From contig NMRA01000725.1 of the NCBI GenBank assembly GCA_002633005.1, forward strand, positions 62,001 through 126,000: a stretch of DNA of 64,000 nt, given 5' to 3'. Within the stretch, counting starts at the first letter, position 1. Each line of letters opens with the position of its first letter. Under the pieces are notes generated by a model, which was not told the DNA's origin, searched no databases, and worked only from the letters and a program-made list of their open reading frames with translations. Below are positions 49,601 to 61,600 of this stretch, in pieces. The stretch is from Phoronis australis (lineage: Eukaryota; Phoronida; Phoronidae). The position numbers and the translations under genes were made by a program.

Positions 49601-52600
49601 AATGGATTTGTTGACCCATGAAAGATGGGTAAACCTTTTTGAATTTTTACTCTATCACATGACACTCTTGAGTTATAATGGTCATCTGCAATGCGGCTGG
49701 CGGCCATTTCGTCCGCCATCTTGAAAAACCAACTTCTGCCACTCCGATTCCGGTAGACTTTTTTCTCACACTAAGGGGTGTGAGAGAATACGATTTATGC
49801 AATAAAACCTTCAGTTGCATTTTTTCCGCGTCATCCGTAGAAGGACTGGACTATACTACAGATATCGATAAATACAAAAGTTACCTAATATGTTGAGCTG
49901 TAAGGGTGGGTGACAATCTGCTGTACAAACAACATTATTGGAGGTACAAGGAAGCAATAAAGTTATACAGAAGTGTTGAACCAGAAAGAAAAGTAACAAT
50001 ATGCGGAAGCAACAAAGCAACACCAGGACAGCGACATGGGAAAATTAAGTGTAAACAGGGAAGGAAAAATGGTTTGAGAGAGGAAGGGAAATAGAAATTG
50101 ACTGAAAACTCGAAACTAGAAGAGAATTATGGACGATGGCCAGTGTTGCGCCAAGACAAAGAGATCACGTGGTACAATTAAACCAATAATCGTTGAACAG
50201 AGAGGGTCACTGACACGAGAATCCAAACAATATGATAATGAGGACGAAGCAGTAGAGCTTACATAAAATAATTTAATACTGAAATAGTATTTATATGCGC
50301 TAACTGCAAAGCGATACCGAAGCTAGTTTACAGTGAAACAACACGAGTAGGTGAGATAAAAGGTCATATATATTATAACAAGCTAAACTACTACAGATAT
50401 CGATAAATACAAAAGTTATATAATATGCTGAGCTGTAAAGGTGGGTCAAATCTGCCACAGACGCAGCAGAACGATGCAAGGGAGAGCGAGCGAGGCTGAC
50501 AAAAGTAGCATGATTAAAAGGGGCCAAAAGTTAGTGACGAAAATAAGAAAAATACTGCCCATGCACTGTCTAATCCATTATCCGGTAACAACTAACAATT
50601 GCCAATCTATTTCAAGTTTTTAAATCACGACCTGAAAGTTGAAAGAGACCAATACTCACCAAGATCATAGTTAATCTTCAGGTCAACCAGTCTCTTTTGC
50701 AGGTCAATGTCAAAGGATGATGAGACAGTCTTATGATTATAGGTGTTTCTCATCTCCATGTGTATGTTCTTGTACTTTTTGTTGGACAGATCTTTCATCT
50801 TAGCCCAGTTGTACCAATTTGCCCGAGGACTCAATATCTGAAATTTCAAAAACAATGGCTTGGTTTTTTCCAAGCTCATGAAAGGCAATTTTCGTGATTA
50901 AGGTCGTACACAAAATCTTCCAATGAAAATGTCAAATTTCCAAAAGGCTGAACGAATTTTTACCAACCTGAAGTTCAACTTCATTGCGGAGCTTGTTGAT
51001 CTTAGTGTTGAGGAGGAATGACTTTCTCAGGTGAGACCTAGACATGGAGTACCATATTCCAATGCCAGCAGTCCAGAATCTGTCAGAGTTACCAAGCTGT
51101 GTGGTGCCAGAAATGTCAAGAGAGGAGGCAGGATGCCTGATCTCTAGCAACATGGTATAGTTGGTGCCACTGAAACGAATGGCCTCTTTACGGATATTGG
51201 TGGAGACTGTGAATTTCTTTTGATGGTCGCCGGAGTATTTAATCTCAGTGTTGGTCCTACAGATGGAGTTCGCTTCGCCAGTGTTCACCTCATTTTGGAT
51301 AGTGATATCGTGCCTCAGTTTGGGATGCCTGATACCTAGCTCTTGTTTTATGGTATTGCCAAAACGTTCGTGTTTGCCCTTAAGCTTGACTTTTTTGCTC
51401 TCATCTTTGTCAGCATTCCAGAAGAAGATTGAATCCATCTCGTATACGCGCCCTCTGACGGTGAACGAGGCGGTGTGCTTAAGCGATCGCCAAGGTGATA
51501 TCAGCTTATTAGACATTTCCCAGTTATGCCGGCCTCTGATGATTGTCAGTTCGTGTGCAACCTGCTTTTCACGTTTAGGGTCCCAACAATAAACAGTGTT
51601 GTGCTGAATGAGCTCTGAAGAAAGGACAATTTTGTGCTCAAAGATTGCAGTGCGATATGGTGTGAGCATTTTCAAAACTGTGTCATGCGTGAACTGGCCT
51701 TCTTTATCTTGATTCTTAACATCTAATGTGAAACGGAATCTCTTCATGCGATATCCCTTTCCCTCACTATAGATTGCTTCTGCAGCAACGTTGCCAACAT
51801 CAATCTTTCTCCAGAATTCAACTTTTCTTGTCAGAGGCTTAGTCATCTCAATGAAGCCACGATCTTCATTTCCAATACTTTCGGAGTTCACAGTGACATC
51901 ATGGAATATACGTCCATCACCGCCCCATCTGATTCTGGTGTTGGCTGAGCCATTCCACACACGGGTTTGGTCCATTTTCCAAAACATATTCCAAGTAGGA
52001 TTGACTGTGTTGTTGCCAAAAACGTAGAACTTGGTATCGTTGCGTTTGTAGAGCTCGACTCTTTTTTGAAAGGTAGTTTGGATGCTCACAGTCTTTCCAT
52101 GGGCCCAAGTGAAATCAAACGAAGATTGGTACTGTTCACCCTTTCGATGGTTCCTGAGGATTACCTGCAGGTTTTCGAACTTGTCAAACGGGGTTTTTAG
52201 TGTGAAATTTCCTTCCGATTCAACTCTCGATTCACTGTTCTTCACAGCAGCTGATACACTAATGGTCTTCCCATGTGCATAAGAAACTTCCCCAGTTGTC
52301 TCAAATGCAGAGAGACCGCCATTGTGGTTAACTTCAGCGCTCAACTGTTCGAAATACTTGAATGGGCTTGAGAACTTAATGTTGGCCAGTAGGCTTGTCT
52401 TGGCCAGCCTGAATGTAGTTGAGACACTGATGGTGTTCCGTGGAGAGTACTTGACTACAGCCATGGTGGAGATTGATCTCCACGAAAATCCCTTGTGGAC
52501 AACGTTGACTGAAATGTCTTCAAAGTTTTTGAATGGCGTACTCATATTCAAAGATGCTAAAATGTCTTTTTTTATGTCAAAAGAAACACCACACCCTAAC

Positions 52601-55600
52601 TTACCATTCGGAGCATAGATCACTTCGGCATGGGAACTGAAATTCTTCGGTTCGCCGCTGTAACTGAAAGATACCTCGATACTTTCAAAGTTTTCAAATG
52701 GACTCTTGAAGCGCAGGTTCGCTACAAACTTTCCATTGAAGTTGACATCAGATCTCAGGTAAAGCCGCCTACCAGAAGCGTACTTGAAAGTTGCTCTTGT
52801 ACTGTAAATACCGTCTTCATGGTTTGCTGTCAGTAGGAATTTCTCGGATGGTGTCATGAGGCTCAGATGACCATTGAAACCATTGCTTATATTTAGAGAG
52901 CCGTCGAGTGCAGCAATACTTAGTAGGTGGGGGCCAAAATTTGCGTTGATAGTCATTGATTGAGACTGAATATTGACTTTCGAGCTAAAGTATTCGGCAA
53001 ATGGAGTCTTCAGCATGAAATTGCTTGTTATGTTTTTGTTGTTTTCCTGTAAGTCTGCGGTCAAGACAATTGTCTTTCTATCAGAGAGCTGCACAGTGGA
53101 GTTAAGTTTGAAGTCGCGTTCACCGTTCTGATGATACAAGGAGAAGGCAACATCTTCAACTGGCTGAAATGGGGTCTTCAGAGCTACGTTGGCAGTGATG
53201 GTACGTCGGTCACCTACAATGTGCTGTCCGTTAACAGTCAGGGTAATGTTTTCCATGTGGGGGGACTGTACGCTGAACTCAGAGTCAACCATGGAGTCGG
53301 TAGAACGATGTCTCCATTTGCAGTAAAAGTCAAGGGGGGCAAACCTGAAGAAGATCGGTAAAGGGACGGCGATGTCGAGCTTGCCGGTGTTGCTGATACG
53401 CCATTTGCGAGCATGGTGTGTCATGTCAAACTTGAAGCCGGCTCGTTTACGTCCTTCTCTCCTATATGCCATGCCGGTTTCAAACTGCCGGAGATCGTCC
53501 TTATGAGCAGCCGTCAGTGACACTTCATAAAATCCTTTGAAAGGTGTCTTGATTGTAATGGAACCGTCAAGATCTCTTGTGGACTTTCCTCGGTTCTGAA
53601 AGTTAATTGTAACGTTGACTTGGTCCCACTTGACCACAATTTCAGTGTTCAACATAGCTAAAGCACGATCGCTGTGTTTTAATGAAACGCAAATGTCTTT
53701 TAATTCCTTCCACGGTGTCTCAAGGGTCACCTTGCCTCGAATATCGTGTCCATCCTGACTTCTGCCCTCACCGGTAAAGGAAACGGTGATGACTTCTTTT
53801 GGTTCCAGAGTTATTTCCAAGCTTGAGTTTATCTGTCGAGAATCGTGTATGTGTGTGAACTTCGCCGTGACATCTTTCACGTGCTTGTGTGGAGTTTTCA
53901 GGTTCACCTGGCCTTCGAAGCATGGACGACGTGGTGAGCTCTTGTCGGTACCGAAAACGGTGATTTTGTAGTCGACAGCGTCAACCTTGACCTGGGTATG
54001 TGCCTTAATAGATTTGGCTTCGATTTTGTGGCCCCATACAAATTTGAGAGTGTTCGCGTCATTGAATGGGGTGTTGACTATCAGGTGACATTGGATGTTT
54101 GATTTTGAAGAATATTGCACATCCAGGTTACCACCGACTTTCTTGTCCTTGACCCAGGCGAAAGAACCACCAACTGAATAGTTTGTGGCCCTTATTCCGT
54201 ACTTAAATTTCAGAGAGATGTCTTCAAGATTTTCGATGGTACTTGCCAGGCTTAGCTCACTGTTGACAAAAGGACCAGAAGAGTATTGCCTTATTTTGAA
54301 TTCCCCAGTAACAGAGATCTTTTCGCGATTCCACTGAGCGGACACGGTGGACTTTTCACCCGAGTTAAAATCGAGGTCAAAATGGCCAACATGAATTGGG
54401 TGAATGAGTCGAAGATTAACGAGGTGCTTATAAGACGACCTGTTACTGTTATTCTTGTAGCTACCAGTGAGGGTTACATTCTTTCTCTCATCTCGTCCAG
54501 CATCCCAATTCACGGACATCTGGCCGTGAACAGCTAAGGGGAAATCGCTACTAAGCTTGTAGTAGCTTTTAATTTGCCTTGTTGGAAAGACCAAGTCAAG
54601 TATGCCAGACATTTCTTCACTGTTCATGTTCATCTTCGCTTCAGCCGAGTACACATTTCCCAGCAAGTTGGTGGAAAGGAGTACTTCCTTGCTTCTATTT
54701 TTGTTAACAAGACGAGCCTCAATAGAATACTCATCTCCTTGGACATTGAGAGAGACAGTAGTTGTGACTACACGAGGGTTGAAGGTGTATAGGTCAACAA
54801 TGGAATACCTCTTTCCAGGTAGTTTGAGTTTACTGGTGGCTGAACATCCCTCGGGCTGCTTCATCAGTTTGAATTGGGTAGAATAGGCCTTGTCGCGGAG
54901 TTGGGCTGAGGTTGAGGCATCAAAATCCTTCCAGCCTAGTGTGGCGGTTCCATTTATGGAAATCTGTTCCTCGTTTGCCATCTGAACACTCGTGGAGAAA
55001 GTGTGTTTCCCCACCTGGGGCTGACAGTACCTCGTTTGCATGACGAAATTGTTGCCCTGGTGGTCAAGTGTCAAGTCGTTAGTGAAAGCATTGGTGGTAG
55101 TTTGTTCAAACTTGTCATAAAAGCTGAGCCTGAGCGTGTCAGCTTCCAGGTTGCCGTTGGCTGTGAACTTCTTCAGTCGATGAGAGCTCTCATCCTTCAA
55201 GTAAAAGCTGCTGTTCAATTTCTTATTGTTCCAGTGTCCAATGAATTTCATCTCATGGTCCATCAGGGTCTCGACGTTGTACGACATGTCGTAGGTAGTG
55301 AGCAGGTCCTAAAATAACGAAAATTAGATATTGTTATGTAGTACTAAAAGAATTTGGTGTGTTCTTGGAAAACATGTTTTCACTGGCGATATTTGGAAAT
55401 GTCTGCTTTCATGGTGTCAAAATGTTTGAGAGGAAAGAAAAACAAACGTAGGTTATCCAGTTCTAGTTCAGCCAATGTCCCCTCCCCCTCAAAACACAGC
55501 AAACATAAGAACAAACATTCGTGGCCCCAAAATTACTACAACCAATGCTTGCTCTTTTAAGGTAACAGTTTATTGACTTTGCTTCAAATTATTGTCTATT

Positions 55601-58600
55601 TAGGTGACGAAACTTCGAACTCAAACTCCCAAGAAGAATAAGAAGTGCCAACTGAATCAAGCTGACATTGCAAATTTCAAACTCGAAGTAACCAACTCAG
55701 TGGGAATAAATCGTGCTAAAGCCTTCAATAAACTACATTCTGCCTATGACGTTATCGCGTGTTGTTAGGAACAATGGGTTCCACCCACGAGCATGAGCCA
55801 AAACAATGCAAAGCTGGCGCTTTTACAAAATGGTAAAAACAGCAAAGTGAAACCCTACCAAGCCTGGAAACTTCAGTTGGCTCCTAGACTCCAGTTTCAT
55901 TGGCAACTGAGTGCCAAAGTCGGTGTCGTGCGAAATGAAGATATTTTTTCTCTTGTCCCTGAAGTCCTCACCGTAGTTCAAGTCAATCTCAAAATCGACG
56001 TGCTTTTTGTTGAAGTTCAACTCCACGGCCAGCTGGTGATTGTAGTCTGTGTAGGCGTCGCTGCTCACCAGGCTTTTACAAAAAGAGAGAACAGTTATAG
56101 ATATAGCTGAAAATAAAAAATCCATTGGTTCCAATTTGCTTAGAAACAATTGTCCTCAAGGTACATGTAAGACAATATTTGTAAATTGAGAGAGACATCT
56201 TCGTACTTTAAGACATCATGAATGGTATCCGCGTTTCGCCCTTGCTATTATCTTGCCAAAATCAAAGGCAAAATCTCACAGTATTGAAACCACGATTTTA
56301 TAAGGTGAAACATTTTAAACCAAATACATGAGAATATTAAACAATGTCAACTGTTCGGCTTTTTATTAAAAAATACGGTTTAGACCCATCAACAGATATT
56401 AAGGACGACATTTCCCATCCAGGTTTGTGATACAAAATATTGTTCTGAAAAACTCGTCAGCTCTCAAAAGTATGGATTAAGCTTGAAAACAAAGCCTGTA
56501 AAACCAACAAACGTGACTAACACTTTAAGCGAGTTACAAGATACATGTGTGGAATGACTACAAACCAGAAACCAGGGGACCCAGCTTATGGCATGGAACA
56601 AATGGTTTAGTTGAATTCTAGTTTTTCAGTCAATTGTATTACCAAAGGGCAGAAACACATTTGATGAAATTACCAAAACAGGGTTTGGTATTGTATAAAC
56701 CCTCATTCCATCCAAGCAGCGAGCTTTAGATTTTGACGTCTTACTACAATAAAATAAATCTTAAATGTTTCCTTTCACAGAGTTTCTACAGTGATTTCTG
56801 GTCTCCAAACAAACCTGACAGTTCGTTATTCGTTAACTTGCTTTATTAATTACAAAGCAGATAAGCCTGTAATATCGCGTTTGTCGAACTTATCAACTTC
56901 AAACCAGGGCCCGATCTCTAATTTTTTTACTCGAAATGGAACTCGAAATTATGGTTGGTATTTTTCTACTCTACTTTTGTAGGAACTCAAAATATGTGTC
57001 TATCATTCTATGCTCGAGTACATAATGACTTACGAGAATAGATAGTTTGCAGTTGAGAAGTCAACATTAAGGCTAAAAGTTCGAGTTTGAACTCGAAATT
57101 TCGAATTTTGCTCGAGTTAGTAGCACGAATATAAAGGTCTTCAAGTGCAAACTTGGACTAGAAATTCATAGGCATAAACTACATGTATAATGTAATCGAG
57201 CACAGTCTGATAACCACTTATCTCGAGTTCGCACAAAAGGAGCAGAGAAATTGTAAAAAATATTCGAGATCGATTGGGTACAAAGATTAGAGACCGGGCC
57301 CAGGTGTATTCTTTTGATAAATAATTTCAATCGGTCTACTTTGATGGAGACTCACGTGTTGAGAGAATATGATCCCGGCTTTAGATTCCTGATTTTCTCG
57401 CTAAAGACGAAGCTTTTCTTGGGTTTGCCAGCACTGTTGTACTCGATCTCAATACGAGTGGCTATAGCCTTGCCCTTGAAGTTGAGTAGACCCGAGACCT
57501 TGGAGTCAAACAGTTCGCTGCGCAGCTGCACAGATCCAATCAACTTTTTCTGGCTGGAGCTTATAGACTGTTCAAGATTCACTGTTTGAAAATTAAAAAA
57601 GACATGTTGAAAACTGTAACCTGCAGCCTGGATGCGCAAAACAAGAATTCACAGGGGCTGTGTAGTTGTCAAAGTTTTATGTTGAACCAAGCTAAAGTTC
57701 ATCCTGTTCTCAATTTCATTAGTATTACTTTACAATACATGTATTCAGGCTTCGTGTCTGCTAATATATGCATGACTTAAAAGTGAGAATTCACGTATCG
57801 CACCACCGTGGTATACTGGCTCCCATTTCATTATTAGATATGAATGAAACATGCAACCTGGTTGTCATTGAAATTTCGAATCTGCCGTGCTAACCTTTGA
57901 ACATGACGGGTACTTTGAACATCTTGTTGAGTGTGAGATCGCCAGAGTATTTCTTGTTTTTCTGGTACTTCACGGAGCCAGACAGTGTGATTGGCTTACG
58001 TTCTGGAATGCGCACCTCAAGGTTGGGCGTGTACGTGAACACTTTGTTCTCCTGATCTGTCCGCAGCTGGGCTGAGAAGTAGTACTCTTTCTCTTCATCC
58101 ACTATCATGGTGAGAGTGGCACGCTTCAGGTCGTCGCGGATTGTGTAGGCACCTGCAGAAAGGGAGAAAACATTGTAAAAGTTCTAACAGAATTGACCGT
58201 TCATAAAAAAACAAGAGGCGTGCAGAAGCGATGCATCTGAGATGGACGAGACCTAGATCTTTAAATGCATCAACTTGCTACAGATGTCTTTAAAACAACA
58301 AATAAAAATCAAAACAGAACAAATGTTTTTGATCAAATTCTTAGTTTAATACAAGAATTTTGGTGTATTCTTATAACTTTTTCGCAAAATGCCATGTCCT
58401 GGAATTGGTGGGTAAAACATTCAGAGCATGTTCCCTCGCTAACAAACAAGACTCACCGTTCAAATTGACCTGCTTCCAGGGTGAGACAAACTCAAGCTTT
58501 GATGACCAATCAGCCGTGTTCAACTCGTACTCGACGGCGATGTTGCGATCAATGCTGGATCCTGGGGTGTTGAAACCCATGCTGGTCATGTACTTCATGT

Positions 58601-61600
58601 AGGTCTCACCGCCACGGCGCACCTTCTCTGTCTTGTACTTGGCCTGGAAGTTGTAGCCTTCCATTGAGTCAGGCTTATGTAGCACAACGCTGACTTTGCT
58701 GGGGCCGGTTAGTGGGAAAAATGGGGCACCACTCTTGCTCAAGGCGTTGGGGAACTGCAACTCGCCACACAGCCTGATACCTAGCGCCCTCTCCAGGTAA
58801 GAACCAGTGCATCGCTTCTTCTCAACGCGTGTGCCGGTGATCATCTTCTGTTCACGGTCCTCTTCTTTGTGAATGATGAAGAACTTGCTCCTGGAAAAGA
58901 AAAGGAAATTGGAATTCATAAGAACAAAGACAAACGCCTATAAAATCCTAGGTCAGAAAGGTGAGGCAAAAACAATTTTTACTTTTGTAGCTGTACTCTG
59001 TATGGATATAAAAAAGTAAAACAAAAGAAGACAGTATGCGGCTATTTTACATGAAACTTGGACAAGATTGTATTTGGTAGCAGATAAATGTTCTTGAATC
59101 ACCAGTGGTATAGTACAAAACTAGACTATAGTCATCAGTTGATAGGTGGCGCTGTGCGAGTTGATAGGTGGTGCTGTGCAAACACACGCTTGGTACCAGA
59201 TACATCTTCTTGAATCACCAGTTGTAATATACAAAACTAGACTACAGTCATGGGTTGATAGGTGGCGCTGTACGAGTTGATAGTCGCTAACATACAAAAC
59301 TAGACTACAGTCATTACTATCATAGCTTCTTAGAGTAAAAATACAATTCATTATTGCTGTGGGACACTTACTGGATGTCGAAGACTTCCATCTTGTCCTT
59401 GGGCGTGTTCAAGTTGAAGGTGAACTCTCCATTCTTCATCGACAGTTTGCCATCCATGAAGGTACTGGAGTGGACGGTGGTCACCATCTTGATACCTGAC
59501 CTGGCCACGAATGCGTCCACTGTCATCACACTGGACACTTCAACAGCACCACTGAAAGCAGGACAATGTAACAACATCAAACTAAGTCAATTACACATGG
59601 TCAACAGTTGCAACATCAACATAAAAAAACCCATTCTACAAGAAGAAACCATAATTGGAATTGAACATTGACTGCAATTGCGACATTAGAACATGGTCCA
59701 ATGAAACAGCTTCATACCTTGGCTTAATGTGCCCGTCAATGTCGAACTCGTGTGGAGAAGTCATCAGCTTGCGCACATCAACATGGCCGCCGAGTTTCAG
59801 GTTGATGGAGGCGGTTCCATTGACAGTCAGGTTGAGAGGCAGACCAATCATTGTTGGTACAATCAAACTGGTGTCAAGGAACATGACGCTCTTGGAGTAG
59901 TCAATATCTTGGTCAGATGCCAACTGGAAAAACATATGAAAGATGGTCATAATGACTCCGCCTGCAATCTTGTGGTTATAACACAAACAGATTTGATACT
60001 TATAATGCAAAGTGAACATCTTAATCAATTCAGTCTATTGATGACAAAACACCCAATTGGCAGATTACTGCAAACACATATTTTGTGGATTTAACATGCA
60101 TTTTCAATTGCAAATGAAAGTTTGATATGACGACTTGATATCAATTGCACTCATTGATAATGTGCGGTGGTATTTACCTTGATGAGGATATCAAGAGGAT
60201 TGAAAGTGTCTTTGTTGTTGAGTGGGTCAAAGCCAGCGAACTCGCCAAAGGCAATCTCATTTCCAAACACTTTGACAGAAGCAGAGCCCCTCGTCATGTC
60301 ATCCATATGGGCACCAAACTAAAAAATGTAAAAACGCACATGAGAAAGAGGCAGAAATATAACCTGCAACAATTTTGTTTGCGTATGACTTAACCTTTGG
60401 TTGTACATTGCATCTATTGAAACATATAAGACACATGCCACCGGAGCAACAGATGAATTAATGAATAAAGTTTTGACTCTATAATCAGCATCAGTGGAAA
60501 TGCATCTGTAATAAAAACCATACTCTACACAGAGGTCTTTAAAGTGATGTACGTATACAAGAAGGCAGACCATTTCATACACACATTAAGGTCAACCTAA
60601 ACACTATATCTTGAGTAAGCTACAGACTTTGATACATACCTTACTATGTACCTTCTGGACATCATCGTTTTTGATAACATTGCGTCTCTTGCGGTTGAGC
60701 ATGTTGCTCATCTCATTCTGTTGGAAGTAGCCATTGGGGCCGAAGAATGACTCGACGAGGTATTCGAATCCCTCGATGCGTCCCTCCAGCTCTAGAAAGT
60801 TCAGTGACTCTCCGAACACATCCAGGGTAAGGTTGACCGTGGCTGAACGAGGCACGTACGACTTTGTGGAGAAGAGAACATTGCTCTCAACCTTGCCTCC
60901 GACGTTGAGGATCTGGGAGAAGAATGACTTCTCGTAGTTACGTGAGAACTTCCTAGCATCATTGTTGTATTCTTTTGACAGCTCCTCCTCTTCAAGGATC
61001 TCACGCACGGTCCACTTGAATGGGTCCGAGGTCTCCATCAAGTTGGTCAAGTGGGTCCACACGAATGTGCCAATCTGGTTCGACTTCTCCGACTCAAGGA
61101 CGGCTTTGACATTATCAATGATGTTCTTATCGGCGCAGCGCATCACGGCCAAGTAAGCATGGGCGCGGATCTCAGTGTCCTCCTCAGCATCTCTGAACAC
61201 AGACATCATCTTGGAGTACTGCAAGCAAATGAAAGAAATGGGTCACGTAGAAGCACATGTGATCAAATAGGTTAATGTATGCTCAACAAATTAAGGTTTA
61301 CAAAATTTCAGAGAAACTTTCATAAATTATGGTCTTCCAAATCGTAATCTGTTAATATCTTGGGTGTTAAAAACACCAAATTCTTCATAACCATCTAAGA
61401 ATATTTTCAAAATGGAATCTGAAAAGTAAAATTTCATGAATGTCAATTACGGAAATAACTCACGTCGAAGGGGCACTGAAGACGACGGAAAGCTTGGATG
61501 GCAGCGACACGAATATCAGTGGCCTCCTTCTTGTTGGTGATGCATCGGCCGAGAGTGTCGACGGCCTTCATAGCATGTCCAGTGTTGCCGAGTGCCTTGA

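Larger units (their letters stand above)
44877..49854 (+). mobile_element. Academ-like DNA transposon inserted in a lipoprotein intron
   Basis: The related intron copy at 39330-39345 lacks these ~4,978 bases, so this is an insertion. The ends are inverted repeats of about 170 bp. AAATCCAGTCATTCT at the left matches the complement of ...GAAGGACTGGACTA at the right, and both continue to a shared AAGTTTACCGAAATCGGAGT-type word and AAGA(C/T)GGCGGA. The flanks suggest a TAC (3-bp) target duplication; up to ACTAC is possible. The interior holds a decayed XPG-like ORF with a cysteine-rich tail. A 3-4-bp duplication plus an XPG-like domain is the description of the Academ superfamily. Internal stops make this copy non-autonomous. 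Confidence 0.72.
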
